Source of the DNA: Muribaculaceae bacterium
Lineage (GTDB): Bacteria; Bacteroidota; Bacteroidia; Bacteroidales; Muribaculaceae
Length of the DNA: 34,698 bases
Direction: 5' to 3'
Assembly: GCA_009775355.1 (NCBI GenBank)
Contig: VSPN01000030.1
Location: 1 to 34,698 of the forward strand
Shown: piece after piece, positions 8,085-16,824 of the stretch
How positions within the stretch are numbered: the first letter of the stretch is position 1
Layout: each line of letters begins with the position of its first letter
Translations under genes and position numbers: made by a program
The notes under the pieces: model-generated
Told to the model about the DNA's origin: nothing
Databases searched by the model: none
Seen by the model: only the letters and a program-made list of their open reading frames with translations

Positions 8085-9266
8085 ATGAAAATTCTTCTCG
8101 TTCACAACGAGTATGGCAAATACAGCGGAGAGGAAGCTGTGGTTGACAAGATGGCCGGCATTTTCTCCGGTCTCGGACACGAAGTGGCGCAGTTGCGCAT
8201 GTCTACTGCCGGTCTGCGCGATTCGGCGACAGGCAAAATGCGTGGTTTTCTGGCCGGAATCCACTCCCCCGGCGGCGTCAGGGCGATGCGCGAGGCTATT
8301 GAACGCGAACGTCCCGATGTGGTCAACGTCCACAACCTCTATCCGTTCATCTCACCGGCTTCATTGAGAGAATGCCGCAAGGCCGGCGTACCGGTCGTGA
8401 TGACCATACATAATTTCAGGCTGATCTGCCCTACAGGTCTGTTCATGCGCGACGGCGGCCCATGCGAACTCTGTCTGCAGAAAGGCCACGAATGGGGCTG
8501 CGTGCGGCACAACTGCGAGCACTCTCTGCTGAAGTCTGTAGGTTATGCGGCACGAAACGCCGTGGCACGAATCCGCCGCCACTATGCCGACTGCGTCGAC
8601 CGCTTCGCCTGCATCACCGATTTCCAGCGAGTCAAGCTTGCCGCCGCAGGTTTCCCGGCGGAGCGTCTTGTGCTGATCCCCAATCCGATGGATATTGACA
8701 ATTCCAAACCGGAAGCCAACGCACAGGCAGACAAATCCTATGGGAATTATGTGGCTTTCTGTGGCCGCATTTCTAAAGAAAAAGGAATTGACCTCATTAT
8801 TGAGGCGGCAAGACGCAATCCTGACATTCCGTTCAGGCTCGCCGGTGCTGTGGCAGACAATAATCTTGTAGATAATCTGCCCGAAAACGTTATCATTGCC
8901 GGATACCTGTCGGGCAGAGAACTTGAGGATTTTTATCGAAACGCACGGTTCATGGTCATGGCCTCCAGATGGTATGAAGGCTTCCCTATGGCGATTCTCG
9001 AAGCCGCCAGACACCGCAAGGCAACCATCGGTCCTGACCACGGAGGTTTCACCGAGATAATTGGCAAAGGTGACAGCCGCATAGGTTCCCTTTTCACTCC
9101 CGGCGATGCAGACTCGCTTGAAAAGGAGATCCGGTCGCTCTGGAACGATCCCCTGCTCGCCCGCTCACTCGGCGAAGCCGCCAATGCCAAGCTGCGCCGC
9201 GAATACTCCACTTCGGTAATCGCCTCAAAATGGGCCTCCCTCCTCGACTCTCTCTCAAACCCCTGA
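8085..9266 (+). CDS. Family 4 (GT-B) glycosyltransferase
   Basis: A 393-residue protein with an N-terminal acceptor domain starting KILLVHNEYG and a C-terminal GT4 domain (YVAFCGRISKEKGIDLIIEA, then the donor-binding region ARFMVMASRWYEGFPMAILEA with the conserved acidic E-x7-E pattern). A cysteine-rich stretch at about residues 126-144 (CELC...C...C) is typical of a GT4 subgroup in capsule and EPS loci and may bind zinc. It acts in the cytoplasm on lipid-linked glycan. It lies only 10 bases behind the nuclease-regulator gene, so it may share that transcript. Confidence 0.9.
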   Translation: MKILLVHNEYGKYSGEEAVVDKMAGIFSGLGHEVAQLRMSTAGLRDSATGKMRGFLAGIHSPGGVRAMREAIERERPDVVNVHNLYPFISPASLRECRKAGVPVVMTIHNFRLICPTGLFMRDGGPCELCLQKGHEWGCVRHNCEHSLLKSVGYAARNAVARIRRHYADCVDRFACITDFQRVKLAAAGFPAERLVLIPNPMDIDNSKPEANAQADKSYGNYVAFCGRISKEKGIDLIIEAARRNPDIPFRLAGAVADNNLVDNLPENVIIAGYLSGRELEDFYRNARFMVMASRWYEGFPMAILEAARHRKATIGPDHGGFTEIIGKGDSRIGSLFTPGDADSLEKEIRSLWNDPLLARSLGEAANAKLRREYSTSVIASKWASLLDSLSNP

Positions 9267-9399
9267 CCCGATCATCCCAAAACCCTCCCAATCCTCTCAA
9301 AAATCCCAATCATCCCATAATTCCCACTCCCTCTCACCCGAAATCTCTCAAATTACCCTCCTCTCCCCCCAAAAAAACAATTTTACCCACACAAAAATT
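9267..9399 (+). terminator. C-rich, G-depleted tract, candidate Rho-utilisation site
   Basis: In 133 bases after the GT4 stop codon there are only two G residues (9270 and 9340), with many CTCC/CCC words and no hairpin. Unstructured C-rich, G-poor RNA is the hallmark of rut sites for Rho. It ends exactly where the next promoter begins, so a Rho-dependent end of the upstream operon is a reasonable reading. Confidence 0.4.
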
Positions 9400-9428
9400 G
9401 CCTTATCTGCTTTTTTATAGTACTTTTG
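9398..9428 (+). promoter_or_regulatory. Promoter of the secreted-protein gene
   Basis: TTG at 9398-9400, 20 bases, TACTTTTG at 9421-9428. Transcription would start near 9433, about 60 bases before the ATG at 9493. This supports the ATG over an upstream TTG codon at 9451 in the same frame. Confidence 0.7.
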
Positions 9429-9492
9429 CAAACAGATTCAGCAAACCGACTTGCAGAATCTGTTTGATTTGTCTCACCTAACATCTTCACGT

Positions 9493-10593
9493 ATGAAATA
9501 CCTTCTACTACTTGCCTGCCTCTTCATATCTGCCAGCCTTCTACCGACGCCGGCAAATGCTGACACTGATCAGTCTGCCGAAATAGAAGCGTTCAAAATT
9601 TCGGGCATCGTAGCCGAGTGGTTTGAACCTGAAGAAAACAGCCGTCTCGAGTTTAACAAAAACATTTCAACCGAGTTGATGACCAAGTCAGACATAGGAG
9701 GTTCCAACTGGAAGGCCGAATACTTCGGAACGACAGGCACAAACTGGACAGAGATAAGATGCGGCGCACCATGGGAACAGGAATACACTCCGGCGATCAG
9801 CAATCTCTCGCCGATACCCGACGCCATATCAAGCATAAAACTCTCCATTTCAGCCAAACGGACCGATAATAATTCTCTTAATGCGATCCGACTTGAAGTG
9901 TCAGAAACTCCGGATATGAATGGATCTACTGTGACAGTGATCGAAAATCCGGATGTCAATGCTGCACCCCAACATTATACTCTCGTCATTCCCGAACCGA
10001 AGACGAATATGTTCTACCGCATCGGATTCGACTGCCAGACTACACTCAACTATAAGAACGAAGGCTGGCTCGCGGTCACTTCTCTCACATTCTACCGCAC
10101 TCCTTCTCCCGTCCCGACCATATCGGCTGTCAATGACGCCAACGGTTCTCCCGACCATATAGAGATCATATCGGAATCGGGCGATCTCCACCTCATCGTA
10201 CATGAATATGATGTCGACAATAATTTCTACCGCGAGATAACCGGACCGACCGCCGGACCGGCACCCTCCCGCTCTGCCCCGCAATATTCCGACTCCTGGA
10301 CCAACAAAGTAGCTTCGGCCAACGAAACCTACTCGCTTGACTTCCCCTCCGAACAGGGTCATTACATCTACATCCGCGCCAAAACCGTTGACGGCGAGAG
10401 TCATTCGCCCGAGACCGCAACCATATTCACCTCCGCCGGGATCGAAACCGGAGTTGACTCACCGACATCTGATAGTATAGACCAGACTGCCGTATATTTC
10501 GACATTCAGGGAAGGATCGTATCTGCCCCCTCCATTCCGGGAATATACCTTAGACGCCAGAACAACCACACAACCAAAATCATAATAAGGTAA
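9493..10593 (+). CDS. Secreted protein of unknown function
   Basis: A 366-residue protein with a clear signal peptide (MKYLLLLACLFISASLLP, then ANA). The middle has beta-rich segments. The last about 35 residues (AVYFDIQGRIVSAPSIPGIYLRR...) have the pattern seen at the end of many Bacteroidales secreted proteins, resembling a type IX secretion or anchoring tail, though without proof that this organism has that system. I do not recognise a catalytic domain. It lies between glycosyltransferases but has its own promoter. A frame extension to a TTG at 9451 would add 14 residues before the signal peptide and is unlikely. Confidence 0.8.
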   Translation: MKYLLLLACLFISASLLPTPANADTDQSAEIEAFKISGIVAEWFEPEENSRLEFNKNISTELMTKSDIGGSNWKAEYFGTTGTNWTEIRCGAPWEQEYTPAISNLSPIPDAISSIKLSISAKRTDNNSLNAIRLEVSETPDMNGSTVTVIENPDVNAAPQHYTLVIPEPKTNMFYRIGFDCQTTLNYKNEGWLAVTSLTFYRTPSPVPTISAVNDANGSPDHIEIISESGDLHLIVHEYDVDNNFYREITGPTAGPAPSRSAPQYSDSWTNKVASANETYSLDFPSEQGHYIYIRAKTVDGESHSPETATIFTSAGIETGVDSPTSDSIDQTAVYFDIQGRIVSAPSIPGIYLRRQNNHTTKIIIR

Positions 10594-10797
10594 GCCACAT
10601 CGCATCAATGATTAATGCATTATAACAAACTTATCTTATAAACTCATGGCCTCCAGTCTTCCTGAAATAAGTTCTATATTATACGGATTATCGCAATTTT
10701 ACGGAGTTAATGAGAAAGGCATTGACAGCCTGGAGTAACGGGGAGTGAAATCAATATTATCATTTCGTCAAAGCCTCCGAAATTATACATTATTCAT

Positions 10798-11526
10798 ATG
10801 CAGACCTATTTCAACATCAGATACGAATTTGACCGAGATGCCGTGCACAAGGCCATCGGAGACCGGCTTCTCAGACCGGGCTCTGACTATATATCGGTGG
10901 CCGACGGCGTGATACTCGACACCGCCAACCGTGTGCCCGAATACCTTGAAGTAGTCAACTCAGGCATGTTCGCCATTTGCGACTCGTCGTATGTGCCGCT
11001 TTACATACGCCTCATACACGGCAAAAAATACAGCCAGTACTGCGGATCCGAAATCTTCCGTGACATCGTCTCATCGCGACGCTACCGCATGATCTTTCTC
11101 GGCACACAGCAACCCGTGCTCGACGCCCTGAAGACCAACCTGACCGCCATGAATCCCGACGTGGCCGGCATGACTTTCGCCGAACTGCCGTTCCGCGCCG
11201 TCGAAGACTTCGACTACCCCGCCATAGCCCGCATGATCGAGCAGGACGGCGCCGACATCGTCTGGGTGGCTCTCGGCGCACCGAAACAGGAATACTTCAT
11301 GCACCGGCTCCGACCCCACCTGTCGCACGGTGTGATGATAGCCGTCGGAGCGGCATTCAAGTTCTACAGCGGTCTCGCCGAACGACGCGCGCCGGAGTGG
11401 ATGGTGCGCGCCCACATGGAATTCCTGTTCCGCATCGCGCAGGATCCCCGCAAGCAGCTCCGCCGCTGCTCCAACATAGTCACGTCTCTGCCGAGACTAT
11501 TGTTCAACGAACTCAGAAACAGGTGA
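10798..11526 (+). CDS. WecG/TagA/CpsF-family glycosyltransferase (GT26)
   Basis: The 242-residue length and motifs are typical of the family: an early YISVADGVILDTANR with a conserved aspartate, and the signature IVWVALGAPKQEYFMHRL near residue 155. Characterised members transfer N-acetylmannosamine or its uronic acid (WecG, TagA) to an undecaprenyl-linked sugar at the inner membrane. The donor here is unknown. The stop codon overlaps the GTG start of the next glycosyltransferase (GTGA at 11523-11526). A 204-base gap precedes it in which I find no convincing gene or promoter. Confidence 0.9.
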   Translation: MQTYFNIRYEFDRDAVHKAIGDRLLRPGSDYISVADGVILDTANRVPEYLEVVNSGMFAICDSSYVPLYIRLIHGKKYSQYCGSEIFRDIVSSRRYRMIFLGTQQPVLDALKTNLTAMNPDVAGMTFAELPFRAVEDFDYPAIARMIEQDGADIVWVALGAPKQEYFMHRLRPHLSHGVMIAVGAAFKFYSGLAERRAPEWMVRAHMEFLFRIAQDPRKQLRRCSNIVTSLPRLLFNELRNR

Positions 11527-12632
11527 GGATACTGATTGACGCACATTATTTCGACCATCAGGGCACAGAAGGCATAAACACCTATATAAAAGGCATCTAT
11601 ACCCGACTGCCCGCACTCGCTCCTGAAGCTGAATTTTTCTTCGCAGCCCGCGACACCGCGCGGCTGCGCTCCATCTTCGGCGATGCTCCCAACACTGACT
11701 TCATCTCTCTGAAGGCCACCACACACCCGCGTCTCATATTCTCGGAGTTTCCCCGCATAATCAGACACATCGGAGCCGACGCCGCGCACTTCCAGTATTT
11801 CGCGCCTCCGGTCCAGAAGTGCCGGACGATCGTGACGCTCCACGACATACTTTTCAAAGACTTCCCGCAATTCTTTCCGTTGGCCTACCGCCTCTCCCGC
11901 GATCTGGCATTCCGCCACTCGTCGCGCCGCGCCGACATCCTGACCACCGTCTCCTCATATTCGCGCGACAGGATATCAAGCCACTACGGCATTTCTCCCG
12001 ACTCGATCGAGGTCATACCCAACGCCGCGGCCGACGATTTCTTCGATATCGACGCCGACACAGCCAGATCTTTCGCCGTGAGTCGCGGTGTGCGACCCTA
12101 CATTCTGAATGTAAGCCGCGTCGAGCCACGCAAGAACCAGCTTGCGCTGCTGCAGGCATACACCGGACTGAATCTCGCGCAGCGAGGCTACGACCTCGTG
12201 CTCATCAACCGGGCCGCCCTTCCGGTGGCGGAGTTCGAGAGATATCTCGCGAGCATTCCGGGCGAGACAAGAAGACACATCCACACCCTCGTAGCGGTCT
12301 CCCACGACGAACTGCGGATGTGGTATGCCGCAGCATCTCTCTTCGTCTACCCCTCGATGGCGGAAGGATTCGGCATTCCTCCCATAGAGGCTGGAGCGGC
12401 CCGGATACCGGTCATATGCAACGACTCGACCGCAATGCGCGACTTCGCGTTTTTAGGCCAAAACCTCGCCGATCTGTCGAAGCCGGGAAATCTCGAAAGG
12501 CTCATCGAGCGGAATCTCGCAGCACCTCCATCTGACGCCGAACTGAAAAATATATCCGACACCATTCGCGCCCGCTATTCGTGGCAGCGGAGCGCGGAGA
12601 GTCTGTTGGCAATTATGAAAAAAATTTTGTAA
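11523..12632 (+). CDS. Family 4 glycosyltransferase
   Basis: I chose the GTG at 11523, which overlaps the preceding stop codon as GTGA. The protein then begins VRILIDAHYF, the usual first strand of GT4 enzymes, and is 369 residues long. The extra 42 residues from an upstream ATG at 11397 lie within the WecG-like gene and look non-native. The donor-binding domain has ILNVSRVEPRKNQLALLQA and the acidic motif ASLFVYPSMAEGFGIPPIEA. It should add a sugar to the same lipid-linked glycan. The promoter of ychF overlaps its last codons. Confidence 0.88.
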   Translation: MRILIDAHYFDHQGTEGINTYIKGIYTRLPALAPEAEFFFAARDTARLRSIFGDAPNTDFISLKATTHPRLIFSEFPRIIRHIGADAAHFQYFAPPVQKCRTIVTLHDILFKDFPQFFPLAYRLSRDLAFRHSSRRADILTTVSSYSRDRISSHYGISPDSIEVIPNAAADDFFDIDADTARSFAVSRGVRPYILNVSRVEPRKNQLALLQAYTGLNLAQRGYDLVLINRAALPVAEFERYLASIPGETRRHIHTLVAVSHDELRMWYAAASLFVYPSMAEGFGIPPIEAGAARIPVICNDSTAMRDFAFLGQNLADLSKPGNLERLIERNLAAPPSDAELKNISDTIRARYSWQRSAESLLAIMKKIL

Positions 12633-12637
12633 TTTTG
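12606..12637 (+). promoter_or_regulatory. Promoter of ychF
   Basis: TTG at 12606-12608, 21 bases, TAATTTTG at 12630-12637, overlapping the end of the preceding glycosyltransferase gene. Transcription would start near 12642, about 90 bases before the ychF ATG. Confidence 0.6.
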
Positions 12638-12734
12638 CAGTTTGACAGGGGATGTCCGCGCCGCGATGGCGCACGGTCATCATATCGCGGCATCTCCTCA
12701 CGAAAACAGAAACTATATAGAACTCTGACAAGAT

Positions 12735-13838
12735 ATGGCATTAAAATGCGGCATAGTCGGTCTTCCCAACGTAGGCAAATCGACTCTTTTCAACTGCCTG
12801 AGCAACGCTAAGGCGCAATCGGCCAACTTCCCCTTCTGTACGATCGAACCCAACGTGGGCGTCATCTCCGTTCCCGACGACAGGCTGACGCGTCTCGTCG
12901 AACTGTGCCAGCCGAAGTCGGTGGTGCCCGCCACGGTGGAGATAGTCGATATCGCCGGCCTCGTGAAAGGCGCCTCCAAGGGAGAAGGACTCGGAAACAA
13001 GTTTCTTGCCAACATCCGCGAGACTGACGCCATACTCCACGTGCTGCGATGCTTCGACGACGACAACATCACCCACGTCGACACCACCGTCGATCCGGTA
13101 CGCGACATGGAGGTGATCAACTATGAGCTGCAGATCAAGGATCTCGAGACCGTAGAGGCGCGTATGGCCAAGACCGAGAAGGCTGCCAAGGCCGGCGCCG
13201 ACAAGACCGCCAAAATGCAGCTCGGAGTGCTTCAGGCATACAAGGAGGCTCTCGAACAGGGCAAGGCCGCACGCACCGTGGAAGTGGAAGGAAAAGAGGA
13301 ACAGAAATTCGCCCGCGAGCTCTTTCTGCTCACCAACAAGCCGGTGATGTATGTCTGCAACGTCGACGACGCGTCGGCCGCCACCGGCAATGCCTACGTC
13401 GATGCTGTCCGCGAGGCCATCCGCGAGGAGGGAGCCGGCGTGCTTGTGGTCGCCGCAAAGACCGAAAGCGAGATCGCCGAACTCGAGACCTACGAAGAGC
13501 GACGCGAGTTTCTCGAGGAGATGGGGCTTGAGGAGAGCGGTGTCAACCGCCTGATCCGCGCCGCATACGCCCTGCTTGATCTCCAGACATATTTCACCGC
13601 AGGCGCCGACGAGGTGCGCGCATGGACTTTCATCCGCGGCACCAAGGCCCCGCAGGCAGCCGGTATAATCCACACCGACTTCGAGAAAGGATTTATCCGC
13701 GCCGAGGTGATTAAATATGATGACTACGTGACTCTCGGATCCGAAGCCGCCGTCAAGGAGGCCGGCAAGATGGGAGTCGAGGGAAAAGAATATATCGTGC
13801 AGGACGGCGACGTGATACACTTCCGTTTCAACGTCTGA
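12735..13838 (+). CDS. ychF: Ribosome-binding ATPase YchF
   Basis: A 367-residue TRAFAC-class P-loop protein. The G1 motif is GLPNVGKST (residues 8-16), G3 is in EIVDIAGLVKGASKGEG, and the G4 region is N-V-D (VCNVDDA), the non-canonical form that gives YchF its ATP preference. A coiled-coil segment is at about 125-175, and the C-terminal TGS domain ends KEYIVQDGDVIHFRFNV. The family binds ribosomes and affects oxidative-stress responses and translation starts. It is single-copy and highly conserved, so the call is secure. Confidence 0.98.
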   Translation: MALKCGIVGLPNVGKSTLFNCLSNAKAQSANFPFCTIEPNVGVISVPDDRLTRLVELCQPKSVVPATVEIVDIAGLVKGASKGEGLGNKFLANIRETDAILHVLRCFDDDNITHVDTTVDPVRDMEVINYELQIKDLETVEARMAKTEKAAKAGADKTAKMQLGVLQAYKEALEQGKAARTVEVEGKEEQKFARELFLLTNKPVMYVCNVDDASAATGNAYVDAVREAIREEGAGVLVVAAKTESEIAELETYEERREFLEEMGLEESGVNRLIRAAYALLDLQTYFTAGADEVRAWTFIRGTKAPQAAGIIHTDFEKGFIRAEVIKYDDYVTLGSEAAVKEAGKMGVEGKEYIVQDGDVIHFRFNV

Positions 13839-13859
13839 CAGACACAACCCCGACCAGTG

Positions 13860-14777
13860 ATGAGACCCGTTATCGACAAGACCGACCCCGCTCTGATAGA
13901 GGCGGAACTGACCCCGGAGCGGATGCTGCGCCGCTCTAACAAGGGCGACAACGAGATATACGTTGTCGACGCCTTCAACGCACCCAACACGATGCGCGAG
14001 ATCGGACGCCTCCGCGAGATCGCTTTCCGCGACGCGGGCGGCGGCACGGGCCTCGAATGCGACATAGACGAGTTCGACACCATGAAGCCGGTGCCTTGCC
14101 GCCAGATGATCGTCTGGAATCCGGCCACCCGCGAGATCATCGGAGGCTACCGTTTCATACTCGGAGAAGACATATCGTTCAAAGATGGTGTGCCCAATAT
14201 CGCCACATCCCACATGTTCCGATTCTCGCCTGAATTCCTGCGAGACTATCTGCCCCACACCATCGAACTCGGACGCTCGTTTGTCGTGCTCAACTATCAG
14301 AACACCGGCTCGCGCCCGAATTCGATCTATGCTCTCGACAACCTTTGGGACGGCCTCGGTGCGCTCGTGGTGAAATATCCGCAGATCAGATATCTGTTCG
14401 GCAAGGTGACAATGTATCCGGAATACGGCGCCGAATGCCGCGACATGATACTCGGCTTCATGCACCGCCACTTCCCAGATCCCGACCGCCTCGTCACTCC
14501 GATCGAGCAGCTCCCGACACGGGCTCTGTCACCCGAGATACAGTCGCGCTATACCGGAGCCGACTATAAGGAAGACTACCGGATTCTAAACCATTTCATA
14601 CGCGATCACGGCCGCAAGATCCCTCCGCTGGTCAACGCCTACATGGCCCTGTCGCCGACAATGAGAATGTTCGGCACGGCTGTCAACCGCGAATTCGGCT
14701 ATGTCGAGGAATCGGGCATTTTTCTCGTGATCGACGAGATATTCGACGACAAAAAGGAACGCCACATGAAACTCTGA
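13860..14777 (+). CDS. glsB: OlsB/GlsB-like N-acyltransferase (glycine/ornithine lipid synthesis)
   Basis: A 305-residue protein of the Acetyltransf_5 (OlsB-like) GNAT family. The central segment (EIGRLREIAFRDAGGGTG, then DEFDTMKPVPCRQMIVWNP and EIIGGYRFILGED) and the ELGRSFV motif near residue 140 match the group that includes Bacteroides GlsB, which N-acylates glycine using acyl-ACP to make monoacyl glycine. The partner O-acyltransferase GlsA is not next to it here. I chose the ATG at 13860; a GTG three bases earlier is also possible. The stop codon sits in the loop of a terminator hairpin. Confidence 0.75.
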   Translation: MRPVIDKTDPALIEAELTPERMLRRSNKGDNEIYVVDAFNAPNTMREIGRLREIAFRDAGGGTGLECDIDEFDTMKPVPCRQMIVWNPATREIIGGYRFILGEDISFKDGVPNIATSHMFRFSPEFLRDYLPHTIELGRSFVVLNYQNTGSRPNSIYALDNLWDGLGALVVKYPQIRYLFGKVTMYPEYGAECRDMILGFMHRHFPDPDRLVTPIEQLPTRALSPEIQSRYTGADYKEDYRILNHFIRDHGRKIPPLVNAYMALSPTMRMFGTAVNREFGYVEESGIFLVIDEIFDDKKERHMKL

Positions 14778-14790
14778 TTTCATGTGGCGT
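14759..14790. terminator. Bidirectional hairpin terminator between convergent genes
   Basis: A perfect 13-bp stem (14759-14771 with 14778-14790) closes a 6-base loop CTCTGA that contains the stop codon of the acyltransferase gene. A T-rich tail follows on the plus strand and an AAAAAGG stretch (UUUUU on the minus strand) precedes it, so it can end transcripts from both sides. Confidence 0.75.
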
Positions 14791-14815
14791 CTTGCTTTCA
14801 TACGGTCCGGCCCCG

Positions 14816-15283
14816 TCACCAGGGAGCGCGGTCGATGCGGTCGTAGACATAGGTCTGCACGCGGCCGCCCGCCGTCTGCCACTGCATCCAGAGCGTGTTG
14901 TTGCCATGGGTGAACCAGTAGCTCGTCGTGAGCGGACTGCTGTACTGATACTGTATGTTGATCTGACAGTTCGACGCGCCGCTGTTTGACTGCTGGCTCC
15001 AGTAGCGCAGTTGCTCGCGCTCACGGTATCCGTTGTCGAGATAATAGTAATATCCGTAGCCGTCGCCCGAGAAATACATGTAGTTGGCGTCGGCCGCAGA
15101 GACCGGGTCGCTGTTATATTGCACCAGTGCCCAATAGCCCGCAAGACGCGGATCGTTGTAGTTGTAACCGTAAGGGGGAGCTCCCCACCAGTCGTCGTCT
15201 GATACGATACATCCCGTCAGAGTCACCAGCGACACCAGCGCCGTGACGGCCACGCCGGTTATTCCGAGTAGTTTTCCTTTCAT
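14816..15283 (-). CDS. Small tyrosine-rich lipoprotein
   Basis: With the ATG at 15283 the protein is 155 residues and starts MKGKLLGITGVAVTALVSLVTLTGC, a lipoprotein signal peptide with lipobox LTGC. The mature part is rich in Tyr, Trp, Asn and Gln (for example DGYGYYYYLDNGYRE) and has an alternating pattern resembling a small beta-barrel of the lipocalin-like type. A frame extension of 21 residues exists but would bury the signal peptide. It is downstream of cdd on the same strand with a gap of 78 bases. The function is not known to me. Confidence 0.8.
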   Translation of the reverse strand: MKGKLLGITGVAVTALVSLVTLTGCIVSDDDWWGAPPYGYNYNDPRLAGYWALVQYNSDPVSAADANYMYFSGDGYGYYYYLDNGYREREQLRYWSQQSNSGASNCQINIQYQYSSPLTTSYWFTHGNNTLWMQWQTAGGRVQTYVYDRIDRAPW

Positions 15284-15361
15284 AGCAATATGAATTAATG
15301 ACACATCTATATATATAACGTCGCGCTGCACGATAGGTTGCGGCACCCCTGATCTGACGGT

Positions 15362-15829
15362 TTAGAATTCAGTGAACGTCAGCGGAAGAAGCGACGAAAC
15401 CGACGGAAGCACATAGACGCACCTGCGGCCATAAAGAAGCACCTCCATCCGGCCGTACCGCGCCTCATATTCGGCAAGCGCCTGACGGCACGCTCCGCAC
15501 GGACTTATCGGATTGTCCTGAAAATCCCCGTCCGTCCAGGCCGCCACGGCGATCTTCCTCATCGGCATACCAGGATAAAGGGCCGACGCCTGATAGCAGG
15601 CCGTGCGTTCGGCGCATGTGCCCGACGGATAGGCCGCATTCTCCTGATTCGAGCCGAGAACTATCGTGCCGTCTTCCATGCGGATGGCCGCACCGACATG
15701 AAACTTCGAATAGGGGGCATAGCTCGTGCTGGTCATCTCGCGGGCGGCATCCACAAGCTCCCGGTCTTCTTCCTGAAGTTCGTCGTATGCGTATACTTTT
15801 ATGTCGGTCTCAAGTTTTTTTATCTCCAT
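15362..15829 (-). CDS. cdd: Cytidine deaminase
   Basis: A 155-residue protein with both zinc motifs of the cytidine deaminase family: TCAERTA (C-A-E, with the catalytic glutamate) and PCGACRQ (C-x2-C). The substrate-side segment YAPYSKFHVGAAI is conserved too. It deaminates cytidine and deoxycytidine to uridine and deoxyuridine in pyrimidine salvage, in the cytoplasm. It is probably the first gene of a two-gene unit with the lipoprotein downstream. Confidence 0.96.
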   Translation of the reverse strand: MEIKKLETDIKVYAYDELQEEDRELVDAAREMTSTSYAPYSKFHVGAAIRMEDGTIVLGSNQENAAYPSGTCAERTACYQASALYPGMPMRKIAVAAWTDGDFQDNPISPCGACRQALAEYEARYGRMEVLLYGRRCVYVLPSVSSLLPLTFTEF

Positions 15830-15862
15830 TGCATTCCCTTTTAAAAATTTTGCCTAACTTTG
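15829..15862 (+). promoter_or_regulatory. Putative plus-strand promoter for the glucosaminidase gene
   Basis: TAACTTTG at 15855-15862 matches the -7 consensus. A TTG at 15829-15831 is 23 bases upstream, a little far, and overlaps the cdd start codon. Transcription would start near 15867, leaving about an 80-base leader. Confidence 0.45.
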
Positions 15863-15948
15863 AATAGGAAAACCGTCCGGAGCGTCCGGGCACAACCGGC
15901 CCCGGACGCGCTTGCACTATCCTGCATTTTTAGACCCGTCTCCCTGTC

Positions 15949-16824
15949 ATGCGTTTATTCACACTCATACTTTCCATATCTTTTCTCCCACTCTCCATGC
16001 TGGCCGACGCCTATCAGGACTATATCGACCGCTACGCGCCGATGGCCGTCGAGCAGCAGCTCGCACACGGCATACCGGCATCGATCACCCTGGCGCAGGG
16101 ACTTCTCGAATCTGCCGCCGGACGCTCCACCCTCGCCACGCGAGGCAACAACCATTTCGGCATAAAATGCCACTCGGGCTGGAGCGGAGACACCCTGCTC
16201 CGCTCTGACGACGCGCCCGACGAATGCTTCCGCGCGTACAGTTCGGCCGCAGATTCTTTCGACGACCACTCGCGGTTTCTGCTCCGCAAGCGCTACGCGC
16301 CTCTGTTCGAGCTTGATCCTACAGACTATCAGGCCTGGGCTGTCACCCTGCGAAAATGCGGATATGCCACCGACCCTAACTACGCCTCGCGCCTTACGAC
16401 GATAATAGAGCGATACGCACTCTATCTTTTCGACACCGAAGCCGGAAGACTCGCCGAAGAAAACGCCGATTTCATCCGGTCGTCACTGCTCTCGACCCAC
16501 AAGGTGTGCCGCAGCCGCGGACTCCACTACGTAATCGCACTTCCGGGCGACGACTATGCCGCCATAGCCCGCGAGTTCGGGATCGACAGAAAGAAACTTC
16601 TCGAATACAATGACTCCCGCCACGACGGTGCAATAAAGGAGTGGGAAGAGGTGTATCTCGAACCCAAATTAGATACTGCTCCCGAAGGCCAGGACTCGGC
16701 CACTATCGGCGAGGGGGAGTCGATACACTCCGTCGCGCAGCGTTTCGGCATGACCGTGGCAGCTGTGCGCCGGCTGAATCCCGATGCCAAAGACAAGCCG
16801 GGAGTCAGGCTCCGGCTGCGGTAG
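15949..16824 (+). CDS. Secreted glucosaminidase with LysM repeats
   Basis: A 291-residue protein with an N-terminal signal peptide (MRLFTLILSISFLPLSMLADA). Residues 20-170 match the GH73/FlgJ-type N-acetylglucosaminidase domain: ITLAQGLLESAAGRSTLA carries the catalytic glutamate, followed by NNHFGIKC and the FRAYSSAADSFDDHSRFL segment. Two LysM-like units follow (about 186-238 and 247-291), the last ending VRLRLR. It probably cleaves peptidoglycan glycan strands in the periplasm during growth. The C-terminus overlaps the convergent flippase-like gene by 20 bases. Confidence 0.92.
   Translation: MRLFTLILSISFLPLSMLADAYQDYIDRYAPMAVEQQLAHGIPASITLAQGLLESAAGRSTLATRGNNHFGIKCHSGWSGDTLLRSDDAPDECFRAYSSAADSFDDHSRFLLRKRYAPLFELDPTDYQAWAVTLRKCGYATDPNYASRLTTIIERYALYLFDTEAGRLAEENADFIRSSLLSTHKVCRSRGLHYVIALPGDDYAAIAREFGIDRKKLLEYNDSRHDGAIKEWEEVYLEPKLDTAPEGQDSATIGEGESIHSVAQRFGMTVAAVRRLNPDAKDKPGVRLRLR

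Noticed and set aside
8361..9041. 226-codon minus-strand frame
   Set aside because: Antisense to the GT4 gene, which has full family motifs.
12741..14471. 576-codon minus-strand frame
   Set aside because: It is antisense to ychF and the GlsB-like gene, both with clear families; long antisense frames are common in GC-rich codon usage. The translation is rich in H, V and G without domain.
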